Positions 1 through 13,135 of a DNA stretch of 64,000 bases are shown in pieces. The notes below the pieces were generated by a model that had not been told where the DNA came from, searched no databases, and saw only the letters and a list, made by a program, of their open reading frames with translations. The position numbers were made by a program, and so were the translations under genes. Within the stretch, counting starts at the first letter, position 1. Each line of letters begins with the position of its first letter. This DNA comes from Glandiceps talaboti (taxonomy: Eukaryota > Hemichordata > Enteropneusta > Spengelidae), in contig NC_135569.1 of NCBI RefSeq assembly GCF_964340395.1, positions 16,448,519-16,512,518 on the forward strand, in the 5' to 3' direction.

Positions 1-66
1 ACTAACTAGCTTTCTTTTGAAACCTGACCTTGAGCAATTACAAAAATTACCATTCATGAATACATA

Positions 67-1272
67 GCTGGGGCAACTCCCATGAACCACATGGGGAGGG
101 TCTGTTGGAAAGTTTGTATGTCATAAGGTATGACATAGGGTATATACTTTTCTGGGCCAGAAGATTTTGGAAAACCTTACCCATCTAGACTGGTAGATTT
201 TATTTTAATTGTAGCTCAAAATGATTATATAATTTTCAAAATAATTCTTACAATTGCTAAAAGTAAGATTTCATTTCTCAAAAAAATAATTCTTTTGATC
301 AGTTTTTAGGTATTTCATCATATGAACTAACATCGGCATGTATTATAGACCTGTATAGTATGTATTTTGAGTGATACAGTTGGTATAAGAAAGGGTCAGA
401 CCATTTTTAGGGTGTGTAGTATGACAACAGTTTGGGTTTTGGGGGTTTCAACATAGCCTCCCTATGTCATTTCACAAAGAGTTGCCCACCTCATCCTGGG
501 ATACATGGTCATGTGAACAAAATTAATGAAAGTGGTTTATTTTGCCAATACTAGTTCAAAGAAGCACACTTAAGATAAATTTTCTTTGCCGGCCCTTCTA
601 TTAAATTCTATCTTAATAACAATAATGATAATAATAACTTTAGGGTAATAATAATAACATATAATAAATAATCACTAATAAGTAATAAGTACTAATATAA
701 TAAATACTAATATATGATAAATACTAATATATGATAAATAATAATATATAATAAATAAGCACATAATTAGGCACCAATGACTATTATAATTTCTAATTTT
801 CCTTTCATAATTAATTGCAATTGAATTTGAAATAGTATTGGTATTATGGATTACTCTCATTAAACATGTTCATATGACAGGACAACTCTGTGTGAAATGA
901 TACTAGGAGGCTTTGCTGGGATCACCAAGCCCTTACTGTTGTCATACTACATACCCAAAAATGGAGACACTTTCTAATACCAACTTTATAGCACAAAATA
1001 GATACTGTACAGATCTATGATAGATACAGACGTCTGTTTGTGTGATGAAATAGCTAAAAACTGATCAAATTAATTGTCTTTTGGAAAATGAAATCTCACT
1101 TTTAAGAATTGTAACAACTTTTTGAAAATTAAAGAATTATTCTAAGCTGCAATTGAAGCAAAATATATCGGTCCAGTTGAGCATGGTTTTCCCAAGTTTT
1201 CCAGCCCAGAAAAGAATACACTGCTTTCTAGCAGACGTTCCCCATGTGGTCACCTATGGAAGTTGCACAGCC
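67..1272. mobile_element. Foldback (long inverted-repeat) element, non-autonomous
   Basis: Two diverged inverted arms of roughly 430 bp (about 67-500 and 870-1272) flank an AT-rich spacer. Matching blocks read in opposite orientation: CCCATGTGG near both outer ends, GATCAGTTTTTAG near 298 and its complement near 1055, and GTAGTATGACAACAGT at 415 with its complement near 935. There is no coding sequence in the spacer. The structure fits a foldback or MITE-like DNA transposon; the superfamily cannot be told because the ends are blurred by divergence and by a C-rich tract on the right. Confidence 0.65.
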
Positions 1273-1310
1273 CCCCCCCCTCCCCCCCCTCCCCCCCTCC
1301 CCCCCCCCCA
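1270..1310. repeat. Poly-C tract with T interruptions
   Basis: About 40 bases of C runs broken by single Ts at the right end of the foldback element. The complementary strand has several long G runs and could form a G-quadruplex. Confidence 0.9.
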
Positions 1311-2306
1311 TAGTTCTGCAAAAAATAATTTTAAATTCTCTGAAATAGGCCAAAAATACACATTATGATAACACATACAAATTCTACCCATTTTGTACAA
1401 CTTTAATCAAAGCTATGTCATATTAATAAATTTGATAGTGTAAAAATGCTTTCGCTTGACTTATTCTTGATCAATTTTTCAGGGAGAAACAGTAAGACAA
1501 TAAAAAATCATTTAATTATACAGTTTATGCAAATCTATACTTGCAGTTCTTTCTTTAGAGTAATTTCCCAAACCTGTGCAAGTGCACCCATTTCATAAAA
1601 AATTATTGTCTCCAAATTAGAACCATGAAAATTTGATGTCAACCATATGGGAGCACTTTGGTAATTGTAATTTATATTGAATGTATTTCTTCATTATTTA
1701 TCAATAAAACATAACATTAACAAAACTGTATTAATAAAATTTGCATGCAAGTTTATTTTCAGGAAGCCAGGCTCGACAAAGATGGACAAATGATAAGATA
1801 AGAAGACCCAAGACTGATTGATGTATTTGATTACTACGATACTGAGGTGTATTTTACAGTTATGTTATCTTTTGAAGTGTAATTTATATATCAAATTGTA
1901 TTTTCAAGTTATTTTATTAGTAGAACTGGAGGTTGGAGGAGTTTAGAAGAACAGAGAAACAGTTTCAGACATCAGCACCAAGTAAGTTTATGAGTTTTTT
2001 TTAGTATGTATGCCTGCATGAATGATTGCTCTTTTAACTCACCCCCATCCCCACCCCACCCCTTCCAACATACAAACATTAAAAACATTACTTTCTGCAT
2101 CTCCGGCACCGGTCATCATATTCGCGTCATCATCTACCTCGCATCTCGGTCCGTTGTCGTCGCTGCGCGTGATCACATATTACATATTGACATATACATA
2201 CAGCACCCCATTGATTTTCTGTTATCCCATTTCAGTATGTCTGGTTTGTTACTGTGGTTTTTGGTTTTCTCTGACTAGATGGGTCTCTATGGTTGATTAG
2301 TTTGTC
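1311..2306. other. AT-rich stretch, nothing recognised
   Basis: No open frame with recognisable homology, no repeat structure beyond AT-rich composition. The short GC-richer part near 2090-2170 is weakly similar to 2500-2575, suggesting an old local duplication. Confidence 0.5.
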
Positions 2307-2425
2307 GGTTGGTTGGCAATGGTTGGTTAGTTGTTTGGTTGGCAATGGTTGGTTGGTTGGCAATGTTTTGTTGGTTGGTTGGTTGGCAATGGTTTGTTGG
2401 TTGGTTGGCAATGGTTCGTTGGTTA
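2307..2425. repeat. GGTTGGTTGGCAAT minisatellite
   Basis: GGTTGGTTGGCAATGGTT-like units repeat with small length changes. Open frames across it (W-L-V-G-N-G peptides) are a by-product of the repeat. Confidence 0.85.
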
Positions 2426-2937
2426 GTCCTTCTGTTGGTTATATTTTTCATTTGTTGTTCATGGTCTTTCTCTCATAACAAACACACATACACCTCACAA
2501 ACTTCCGCAGTTTTGCCGTCGTCTCAATTTCCGCCGTGTCTCGATCCGCTTTTATTCGCTGCGCGTACACATTCAACAGTTACATTACACCAATACAATC
2601 AAGTCCCCATCCCTTTTAACTTTCTGTATGTTTGGTTTAGAGTTATAATGGCACATTCCATTATAACTCTATTCATGATTTGCTGTTAAGCATTATGTGT
2701 ATGTGTGTTACCCCTCCCCATGAAAATAAAGAAAAACGTTGAATCAGGTGTCCGCTTGTATGGTGAGTCGAATTGGCGACAATGAGTTGCGTTGGCTGCA
2801 ATGATACCCCTAGCATTGACTAGATAATATGGATTTTAGAGTAATCAATTTTGAATGCTGCCCAAATTCCACCGAGCTCATAGAGCTATCAATCATTTAA
2901 TCAATTTCACCACAAACGTTAAAAAATTATCAATTAT

Positions 2938-2940
<3 letters not shown>
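2426..2940. other. Non-genic stretch, nothing firmly recognised
   Basis: Contains a polyadenylation-like AATAAAG near 2727 followed by TTGGCGACAATGAG near 2770, which faintly resembles the border between a retroelement LTR and its internal region, but no second LTR is seen. Confidence 0.35.

Positions 2941-2975
<35 letters not shown>
2941..2975 (-). repeat. (CAAT)n tail of a minus-strand retroelement end
   Basis: Eight to nine CAAT/TCAA units followed on the plus strand by TTTTTATTGCATAACAAC. Read on the minus strand this is TGCAATAAAAA followed by (TTGA)n, the layout of LINE or SINE 3' ends with a tetranucleotide tail. The body is too decayed to name. Confidence 0.5.
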
Positions 2976-3725
2976 TTTTATTGCATAACAACATGCCATA
3001 GCAAGCATGGTAAAGCATACCAAAATAACATACAGAAATAAAGTGAATTCGATACTATTTACATCAAGAAATTTTCCAAGAGGAAGTTTTATCATCAGAA
3101 GTCAAAATGTGCTAAAATTAAACTAAAATTTATGTAATAAAATTAAATTAAAAATCAAACTCTTCAAAATCCAGGGGACCATATTGCCAGAATTACCATA
3201 CGAGTATGACTACATTCTCAGTCTAAATAATTGTTGGCATAATGACCAAGAGAAAGTACTATCATATCTGGCTGTGTATTTCAAGGCAATATCTATTACA
3301 TTGTATGTCTGCAGAATATCAAATATACATCACCTACACCTAACAGCTATGAATGGTAAGTGTCATCTATAAATTCTTTACTAACTTTTTGTTGTTCATC
3401 TACAATTGATTTGTAATGTCAATAATGCAGATGAAAAATGATGTAGCCTCAAATATTCATCTGAAAGTTATTGATACAGTGACAAATTTTCATAAGTCTT
3501 CATCAAAGACAGTCGCCAGTATTTTAACTTACTAGTTAATGCTGAATTTTTTGTGACAAATATGATCAAATTTTTGTCATCATTGGCAAGGTCACCAAAA
3601 AAAAGTAATGTCAAGGTCTTGAGCTCATTATAAATAACACTGGTTAAGTAACTTAATTTAGATTTCTATGTATTAAGCTGCTAGTACAGTCTGAGTTAGT
3701 GCACAGAATGTCAAATTTGACAATA
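2976..3725. other. AT-rich stretch, nothing recognised
   Basis: No supported gene. A short open frame at 3184-3372 shows no family motif. Confidence 0.5.
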
Positions 3726-4080
3726 AATATAGCCGCCATTCAACCATTATTGCCAATGTCAAAGTAGCCTGCATATGTGGATTACTGTTTCTGACATTTG
3801 TGGCAGGCTTGGTTGAAATTGGTCTATCATCTCTGCTGTGTACTATGCACTATAATTTTTGGCTCTTTGACCTTGAAGACAGAGGTCGAGGTCAAAGGTC
3901 ATGGTCTCAGAAAGACCATTATCGATAATATGGATATGGATAATGTAACACTCAAATTGGGTCACTATTAAACTTCAATAGTTTAAATAGCAGGCAAAAT
4001 GTGAAGTTGTACAACAATTTAATTTATGCTATTTGACCTTGAGGATGCATTATAGAGCTTGCCATTGACTGAGAGGGGAG
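3726..4080. repeat. Dispersed repeat with TGACCTTGA motifs
   Basis: Contains TTTGACCTTGA and GGTCGAGGTCAAAGGTCA. Similar phrases (GACCTTGACCTTCAGGGTCA-like) recur at about 19640-19800, 56870-57480, 58190-58350 and 58640-58770, so this is a dispersed family. Confidence 0.55.
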
Positions 4081-4246
4081 GGGACTCACATAGAAATGTG
4101 TGTGGGTATGTGCCATCCAAATGGGTCACTTTTTCATGAAAAAAATTCCTAAACATGGGTCAACTTTTTGTCTTAAAGTTCCCTAAGGTGTAAAAAAAAA
4201 AAATGTGTGGTTGTGATTACATTCAATTTTAAAATAGGTGAGGTAG

Positions 4247-4490
4247 AGAGTGTCTAGTTCAGGTTTTCCATTGTTTTCCAAATGGTCTCTGTGTTGTTTA
4301 TTTCTTCCTATCAGATGTACAGCCATCACTGATTGAAAGAATAGTTTCACATTGTCTTTTTAAGTTGATATCAGTTTCGGCACCCACTATTTCTTGCGAG
4401 ACTTCACGATTTTCGTGATTTCTTGAATACTTAAAAAAGTTTGGGTTGGTGTGAAAAACTAGGTGGGGTCAGTAACCTGAACCTTTTTTT
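4247..4490. repeat. Dispersed repeat, copy 1 (pairs with 18896-19115)
   Basis: Shares TGTCTAGTTCAG, CAAATGGTCTCTGTGTT, TTTCTTCCTATCAGAT, TCTTTTTAAGTTGAT and GGTGGGGTCA blocks in the same order with 18896-19115. No coding sense is recognised. Confidence 0.75.
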
Positions 4491-4765
4491 AACTTGGCCT
4501 AATCACCACATAGGAAACATCCCATGGCATTGCTTTGGACAAATCTTCACATCAACATAATAAAGGTGAATAATCGGAAGATTTCCCCAAGATGGGTCTG
4601 TTTGTGACTGGAACCCCTAACAATTGATCAAGTAGATTGGTAGATGTTTTCAACTTGGGCTGCACACCTTTGTATGAAATACAGGTGAGTATACAATGAT
4701 AGAGGGATGCATGCATGCACACACAAACAGACACATGGACATGTGCATTTGACCAAATACAGTAG

Positions 4766-4784
4766 CCCCCCCCCCCCCCCCCCC
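4766..4784. repeat. Poly-C tract
   Basis: Uninterrupted run of about 19 C, in an otherwise featureless stretch (4491-4948). Confidence 0.9.
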
Positions 4785-4948
4785 CAACCCCTACTTCATC
4801 ACCGGGCTTCATCCATTGGGGATAAATATTTGGGTGAAAATACCCATTGTCTTGAAGATGTCAACAAAGTTGGTCCCAACAAAATAATGATCGTACTTAA
4901 AATATGGCTCTACGGCTATTGACTAGCCCCTGAATGTTGATTCTCCAG

Positions 4949-5395
4949 GGCTTCTAGAGGGAGACCCCCATGTGAGGTGGACATATCCCAGTCTCAAGCT
5001 CTTCCCCTCTTACTGTCAAGATGCTTTCAAAGTATATTTCAAAAGTATTTCAACCTTATGTAGTTGCTTTTTACATGTTGGTGTTGTCTTGTAAGACTTG
5101 GAAATTATTGTCTGAAAGGGTCAAAATAGTCTCAAAATTGACTTTTCAGAGAAAAAAACCTCCAGGGCTTCTAGTGGGAGACCCCATAGGACCCCCTCCC
5201 CCACATGAGGTGTACACATCTCAGTCTCAAGATCTTCCCCCTACCTCTTACTGTCAAGATCCTATCAAACTATATTTCAAAAATATTTCAACCTGATGTA
5301 GTTGCTTTTTACATGTTGGTGCTGTCTTGTAAAGCTTGGAAATTATTTTCTGAAAATGTCTGTGAATAGTCTCAAAAATGACTTTTTAGAGTTAA
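4949..5395. repeat. Two-copy tandem repeat, unit about 215 bp
   Basis: AGGGCTTCTAGAGGGAGACC at 4949 returns as AGGGCTTCTAGTGGGAGACC near 5163. The order of later blocks is the same in both units (CTCAAGCTCTTCCCC, TTACTGTCAAGAT, TATATTTCAAAA, GTAGTTGCTTTTTACATG, CTTGGAAATTATT). Confidence 0.85.
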
Positions 5396-5715
5396 AAACC
5401 TCCTGTCCCTTATAAACGTTGGATAAAATTGGAACACGGTCGTCAGGAACTAGACTAGTAATGTATGAAAATAACTGACCAACTCCAGCCAGTGCAGCTT
5501 TAAAATTTTCAACAACTGGACTGTAATTTAAATAAAATTGGGACAAAGTTTTGTTGAAAGATGAAAGTACAGCCAAATTATGACAAAGAATTATCTGCTT
5601 TGTTTATACTTTTATCTAAAACACACACACAGACAAACAGATATATATATATATAACTCGGTGAGTATTAATCTGCTAAGACAGTGCTCTATACCGCAGT
5701 GGCAGAGCGCAATAG

Positions 5716-5862
5716 TTTTGGTAGTTCTGGAACTCTTTCTTGGTTGTAACTCGGGGTTTTACACATCGTGCGATCATCAAACAACTGACAACATTGTCTG
5801 ATGATCACACGATGCGTGAAACTCCGAGTTACAACAAAGAAAGAGTTCCAGAATTACCAAAA
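5716..5862. mobile_element. Hairpin MITE-like palindrome
   Basis: Two arms of about 65 bp (5716-5782 and 5796-5862) are nearly perfect reverse complements around a 13-base loop. The left arm has TTCTGGAACTCTTTCTTGG and TTGTAACTCGG; the right arm has their complements. TA dinucleotide runs lie at both sides (5640-5655, 5864-5878). Confidence 0.8.
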
Positions 5863-6730
5863 CAATATATATATATAATTTCATTCTTCTTTCGCCAAGT
5901 AGAGTGCTCGATCACCTTGGAGAGCTATCATACATAAAAATGAAAGAAGACGAGTCTGATATTACATTGTGGAATTACACTACGGACCGTTTCACCAGAA
6001 GGATCGTCAGGTGTAATAGTGTGTAATAGACACTATTAGAAGGTATACATCAACATTAACATTATACTAGAATATTAAGTACATTGAAGGTTTTGTAAGT
6101 ATTTTCATGTTTACAGACATATATGATTGTCAGCCTGTGCCAATTTAATAATCATGTTACACTCGCACAATAGTGTATGTGATGTTCCTTGAGCTAAACA
6201 CTCAATACTATACAAGCATAACATTGACTGGGACTCCATTTCCATTTTATATTGACACATTCTGGCATGTATTTTTAAGAAAGATCACAGAGGATATCAA
6301 CATCTGACACTGTAATCCCAAATCAAGATCAACCAGAGATAGGGGCACACAGTACCAAACATTTATAATTGGCTGCAGTGATCATACTGCCACCTAGAGG
6401 TCAACTGCAACTGTGGAAATAGTCATTCAGATTAGGTTCAATGCTAAAATGTAAATTTTGTAATTCATTTCACCTACTGAGACCTACTGAATTATGGTCA
6501 CTTGTAAAAGTTCTTTTTACTTCTTTTTATTTATTGTAAGCAGTACACTGGTTCTAAGTGGTTCATAGTCATGATAATTGACATAATATACCTATAATGG
6601 TGTTTGTACAGATAGTATATACATAGAAACATAGTATATTATTCAATAGTATTATACAGGCCTGTACGTATGTACGTACGTCCGTACATATGTGTTTGTT
6701 TGTTTATTTGTTTGTCTGCCTGTCTGTCAC
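5863..6730. other. Non-genic stretch, nothing recognised
   Basis: AT-rich with no recognisable coding or repeat structure apart from short ACGT-rich and TTTG runs near 6665-6725. Confidence 0.5.
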
Positions 6731-6734
6731 AGTT

Positions 6735-6771
6735 CACTAACTCACTCACTCACTCACTCACTCACTCACTC

Positions 6772-6812
<41 letters not shown>
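6735..6812. repeat. (CACT)n then (CTTA)n microsatellite
   Basis: About eight CACT units change into about twelve CTTA units. The threonine/leucine/serine-rich frame across it is an artefact. Confidence 0.95.
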
Positions 6813-7046
6813 TGTGCTTTTTCCTGCAAAAAAAAACTTTCTGTGTTACTGTATAAAATAGCCACAAATGGTAGCTTTAATCTCATAGACACATAGTATT
6901 AAAATGTTTCTGCATCCATTTATATGGAGCTATTGTCACAATGATCCATTTCAACTTCAGGTTTTACACAGATGACGTCTTCAGATATCATGGACCTGGG
7001 TCTCTGACGTAGTCAATCGTGCATTTCAGTTGACTGAACGGAATGT

Positions 7047-7327
7047 TCAACTGTCTCCTGGTTTCCTGGAGAGAGGCGAGAATAAAACATAGATATGGGT
7101 TACCATAATCATAAATGACATAAAGAGGTTACATTTTCGAAGAATTTTATCCATTGCTGCTTGCGGTACTGTCGTCTGGAGTTTATAGCTACATTTCGCA
7201 TTGGAAATTGAAGAATATGTATCCATGGATTGCAGTCCCCGAGTCTCGCCCTGAAGAAACAGTCTGGCATCTTTGAAAAGTGTTACGTCAGGCCAGGCAT
7301 CTGTCACTTTCAAAAGATCTTTGAACA
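7047..7327 (-). CDS. Candidate exon 2 of an unrecognised minus-strand gene
   Basis: On the minus strand an acceptor-like TTTATCAG is followed by an open frame running to a TGA at 7047. It starts with two bases that complete a codon left by the donor of the candidate exon at 8743-8824. The translated part includes KVTDAWPDVTLFKDA and LFLQGETRGLQSMDT, with a hydrophobic stretch near the end. Base composition is less AT-rich than the surroundings. No family is recognised; it may be chance. Confidence 0.22.
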
Positions 7328-8742
7328 CTGATAAAATGTGTTCGGACAGTCGTCACGGAGTGCTCATGTCCGCCGTAGTATTTCGTAATTTGTTGTTTTC
7401 CTTGTCTACAGTCTAAATATTGCAATTTTTTGTCTTGAATATATTTCCCCTACCTTTAAACTGTCTTCTAGTATAGAGCGTATATTGATACGTCTGTAGT
7501 ACTAGTAGCAGCTGGGATTCGTATCATTTAGGAAAACATCATAGACTATTAGTACGTCGCCCAGTGTAGCGCACAGGTTTATGGGTGTTCAACATACATT
7601 GAACAGCGCCCGCACTCGTTGATAAAGATTATGTAAAATCTTCGCCTCCAGCTTGCTTGTTTAATAAAAAAGGGAGATTTAGCCTTTTAAAAATACAAAC
7701 GTAACAATTGTGAAGTTAGATTTATTAATTAAGATATTTGGGATTTTTGATGACTTTCATTTAAATCTCTATCACTAAAATTTCAAGTCACTCCTCCATG
7801 CCAAGCCGTACAGGCTAAGAATAGTATTCTTTTTCTTCACTAATCTTGTGGAGTTTGGCCGGCGGGCCCGGGGGTACCGGGTGAGAATTTTGGTTGGGAG
7901 TGTGGGTGTTTTATGAAATCGAATTAGGGGAGGGTCAAATGTTACTATAACCAATCTTCTATTATCTATTTATTGCATTTCTTATATGATTTTTTGGCAT
8001 CCCACCACTGACACCACTGTTAGTTGTGATGTGATGTGGGGAGAGGGTTGGATCTTTAACTATTTATTTGTAGTATTTCGAAGGAATACACATTTTCTAT
8101 TTCATGTTAACATTATTTTATTCAGATAAGTTTTCATTTTTGTTGAAATTTGTTGGTGATTTACGAACTTTTCTTCCAATTTTTCGACGAAAGTAAATGT
8201 TTCAAGAAATTTAAATTGTCGAAAATAAACTACTTGCTCACGTGCACTTTTGACTGTTTGACTCTCATTGACATGTGCAACAGTTTTACAAGACAGTATT
8301 ATCATTGTACTACAAACAACAAATCAACTCTCTTATCTGGAGGGGTCCCAGTTAATGTATATTCAGACATATAAATATATGAACGACCATACTATAGTTA
8401 CTGGCCACATTTCACACTTTATACTGTTCAAGAGTAAATGAATACAAAAACAATTTAAATCTTCGGCTAGTTTTGCTTCTCAGACAAATACGGTTAGATC
8501 TTACATTAAAATGGCAAGTGAAAATATTTAGTTTCAACTAAGAATGACGAGTGTGTAAATCTTTAGCCTACTTCTCTTTGTCATCAATAACTTAATAAAT
8601 GGTATTACTAATCACCCGTATCAAAGGAATGCATAGCACAAACAACGTACCTCAACTTTGGAGAATAACATGAGTGATTTCAGTCTTGAAAAAGATATAG
8701 ATTTGGATATCTTATTTGACAAGAAAAGACTTTCTATCTTAC

Positions 8743-8824
8743 CTTGAGTACATGTTAATATGGACAAAGAAGCTCGTCTGGGGAAAATAATTTTCAAGGT
8801 AATGTAAGTGGATCTATACACCAC
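8743..8824 (-). CDS. Candidate exon 1 of an unrecognised minus-strand gene
   Basis: ATG at 8824 opens a 27-codon frame (MVYRSTYITLKIIFPRR...) that ends in a good donor, CTCAAG|GTAAG, leaving one base. The acceptor at 7327 supplies two, so the junction is in frame. The first residues are moderately hydrophobic, possibly a signal or anchor. The region 8880-9150 upstream on this strand is relatively rich in CG dinucleotides, as a promoter or 5' UTR might be. No homology is recognised. Confidence 0.2.
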
Positions 8825-9180
8825 ATAACTTTGCTATCACTGAAAAAACAGTCCAACATTTCCACGTTCTATTTACATTGACAACTTTCGTTGTGCATAG
8901 TAACTATGTTCGACTTCTAAAAGTCTCGAAGAATATCGCCAGTTCACGTGAGTTGCTATTCGAACACATCTCTGCGACGTTTTCCGCAGCCGTGATCACT
9001 GAGTCATTGAACTACGTCCATCATCACGGCGACAGTAGGGAGCCCTCTATGACACTCTCAGGAGAGAGAAAGCACGGGCTGACTCTTCCGGCACCAGATT
9101 TACAAACTTTACTCACACAACGATTGCAATTCGATTTAATAGAACGGCCACTGATGTCAGTGATTAACTTAAAACTCTAG

Positions 9181-11795
9181 AAGTTCTTCTCATTAAATCA
9201 TAACAATATTTCTACATTGTCAATAGAAATTGAAATTTGAATGTAAACACTTTGTTACAAATTGTAGTCATTCCTCAAATTGTCTAATAGTAAACACAAG
9301 GATATGAAAAACTAAGTTTGTATCCGAAGATCAATATCGTACCAACCTCAATCAGCATCCTACAAAGTTTGTGCTATGAAGTGATTTAAACAAGTACATA
9401 TCTGTTACGACTGTTTTACGGACATCAAGCCGATGTACACAATATAATCAACGATGATTGAACCGTTTCGTGTAGTACAGATATGTTGAAGAGCTGCAAA
9501 GAATTTTATGTCGCACCTGTGCAACATTACTCAAATGCAATCTTATCTTATCCGAACTTCTAGAATATAAGAAATGACAAGATTTTCGTAAAGTTTTAAG
9601 TTCATTTTTTTTCTAAAGCGCCTTTTTATTTATATTCATTCATTATCGAGTGCGCTGTACATACATCAGATTTAAAAGCATGATAAAACAATCAAAACAA
9701 ATAGAGCTAAAAACAATTAAAACATCAGTGATGATTTGAGCTTTAGTTTTCCAGGAATTGAGTTCAGTAGCTATGATCTACAAATGTCAAGCGCTCTGTC
9801 ATTTAGTGTATTATATCATCGAGGTATAACGTACAACAAGATTTTGACAACAGTCGTTACGCAAATTGTAACGAAAATTGTTGGTACTTGTTTGGCGTAG
9901 AATATAACAGTCCTGCCAAAATTCGCCTATGCAATACCGCAATGCTAAAATGACGTATTGCAGTTACAAAATGAAATACTGCAATGAATGGATGCCGTAC
10001 GCCGGTTCGAGAATGTCATTATGACTTACTGACATGATGAGATACTGTAATGTGAGTTTGCCGTTTGCGATTATGCACTAAATTCTTTTACTTAGGCCTC
10101 AGACCCCACCCCACCACCTTCTAATTAAATTGGCAAACCTGAAAATAATGTTTCAGACAGCACAGTCGATTTCAAATATATAGATAGGAAAAATAATTAT
10201 TTTGTTGACATGTTACTGTTACAGTATTTTAGTGCCATTCATTTACTATTATAGCTAACATTCATCTGTTTCTCAATTTGATTACCTTTTAAAAGTAATA
10301 TTTATATTTAGGGGTACACAACATATGGTTTCATAGGAGGAGAACTAAAATGGTTCAAACCCCTACCCCCAACTAAAATGGTTCAAACCCCCACCTCAAA
10401 GTAAAAGTTTTCTTTTTATCCAACATTGAACAATTGATCTCGCCTCTTATGCAGTTAGAATTCACTGTGACACTGCCTCAGAATAGATATATAAGACCCC
10501 ATGTAAACCATAAATGAGAATGAGTCAGAGACTCTCATTTTGAAGGAATTCCAACGTGAGACCGTATCTGAGACTGGATTTGAGACTTGTATGCATATGA
10601 TGTAAACAATATATAAACAGCGGACAGCAACAGAAGTCATCGCATGACCAACGGATGCAGCTAGATAGCTAAGAATGCATGGTGCAAATAGTCTTGTTTG
10701 CGAAGTCTGATGATTTCAAGCCCCTCAATTTCATGATTTTAGTAAAATAGCCATACGAGAAATGAAATAGCCATCTCAGACTCGATAAGCTACAGTAAGA
10801 GGATAGGTCAAGGGGCGTACATATTTGTTTTTTCGTAAATTATCCGCTTATTATGCATCGATTATTGTGTACTCGTATGACTTTTGATTTTAACATGATG
10901 TGTAGAGTTTCAGTTCATCACTTTGGGAAAACAAAACATAACAGCTTGGAAACTGAGTATATATCTCAGACAACTGTAGACTATAGTGGTCTGAGTATAT
11001 ATATCAACTACATGTATTAACCTTCTACTTACTTATACTTAAACACATTAATTAATATGAAAAGGGCAATGTTCTGCAGGTTCTTTATCCGATTCTTACC
11101 GTTGTTGGCGCTATAACTCATCACGCTATCACACTCATGTACATATAATTTTGGCCAATGTATGCACTCCTATAGTCTTGCTGCTAGACTCTCGGGCTTT
11201 CTTTCGATACTATAAGCGAACGAAGTTCGCAGTGAGGGCTTGTCCGAACATCCATCCTCGAAAGCAATGTTCGGTCGTGTGTCGTATTGTATCGGAAGAA
11301 CATCCGAGGTCTAGCAGATAGACTAGCACTCCTAGTACTCGGATTCAAAAGTTCAAAGGAGTGAAAATGAACAAATTTGAAAAGAGTAAAATACAGATTG
11401 TGAAAAATTAATTTAATTGTATATAATTTTCACCTTATTTATCTAACAATTCCGCTGTGTTTAACGCTTACAATTTTTAAAAAAAATGTCTTTTTCCATA
11501 ATTGCTTCAACCTAAAGACTAGATATTTGTCGATTGTACTACTTCTGTGATAGTTTGATGATATGTAAGGGAAGTAAATGAAGACCATTATAAATTAATG
11601 TGAACAAGACGAACTTTAAGTGTAATATGTAGACTCACAGACTGGTATGTGGTACACCATATTATATAAATTCAATTTAGAGTATGAAAGACCAGGTATC
11701 TCTCAATTGTTGTTTCTGTGTATTAAGTTGTCAGTTCTTTTGGTCGTTGCTTATTCTTGGGACCACAGACCTAAGGGATCGGTCAGTTGATTCGG
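9181..11795. other. Long stretch without a supported gene
   Basis: AT-rich, with small local features only: an AATACTGCAATG-like motif repeated around 9930-10040 and a two-copy AAATGGTTCAAACCCC duplication at 10350-10400. A short frame at 10455-10640 on the minus strand shows no motif. Confidence 0.5.
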
Positions 11796-11905
11796 CCGGG
11801 GGGGGGGCGGTGGATTTGTAAGGGGAGGGTCACTCTGTTTTTGAAATTGACAGTAGAGGGGGGGGGGGGTTTATGTTATTTTGAAAATAGTGGAGGGGGT
11901 CATTG
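11796..11905. repeat. G-rich imperfect tandem repeat
   Basis: Three loose units of GGAGGGTCA plus TTTTGAAA-type spacer, with G runs of 9-10 at about 11800 and 11858. Confidence 0.7.
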
Positions 11906-12130
11906 TGTCTTGGAATGTGATGGTAGAAAAAAGTCCTTTTCTACAGTGGCATATAGCCTTGTCTGAAATGTGGTACATGTAAATATATGTGTTTGTCCGT
12001 GTTTCTTACATATATTCTTTAATATTACTCAATATTGTTCATTTCCCACTCACTATTATAATACACGTCACAAGCAAAGTTAAAGTCCACTTTCGAAGCT
12101 CTCCCTACATTAATTGCTCAATAAATCAAT

Positions 12131-12777
<647 letters not shown>

Positions 12778-13135
12778 TGAATTTATAAAGCACCAGTATC
12801 CACTACTATGTAGAGTTCAGAAGTGCTGTGCAGTTAGAATGCTCTGGAGAACCGATATGTCTTTAGGCCCTTTTTGAAAGTGTCAGCTGTTGGCTTTTGT
12901 CTTATTTCCAGTGGCAGTGCATTCCATAGATGGGGTGCAGCACGTGAGAATGCACATCCACCATACGACAACAGTCTGTACTTGGGTTCGTGCAATAAAC
13001 ATTTGATTGGAGTGTCCTGGGATTTGGCTTCAAGTGAATTAGATCAGATATGTAGTTTGGCGATGTATGATTGTATCTCACTGCACTGTTTGATGTCGGG
13101 GAACACATGGATGAAAATCATTAATGAATAATGGA
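12778..13135 (-). mobile_element. 3' region of a minus-strand retroelement whose tail is the tetranucleotide tract
   Basis: Next to the (CAGT)n block comes GAATTTATAAAGCACCAGTA. On the minus strand this reads ...GTGCTTTATAAATTC followed by (ACTG)n/(ATTG)n, the usual order for LINE or SINE 3' ends carrying a short-unit tail. The adjacent GCATTCCATAGATGGGG and GCACGTGAGAATGC phrases are of a type seen in dispersed repeats. No RT motif is present, so it could be a SINE or a truncated LINE. Confidence 0.45.

Noticed and set aside
2006-2790. Solo LTR or LTR-retrotransposon remnant
   Set aside because: Only a polyadenylation-like signal and a weak TTGGCGACA phrase; no TG...CA bounded pair or retroelement proteins.
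8878-9180. 100-codon plus-strand frame
   Set aside because: No domain or motif, no good splice context; the stretch may instead be non-coding CG-richer sequence.
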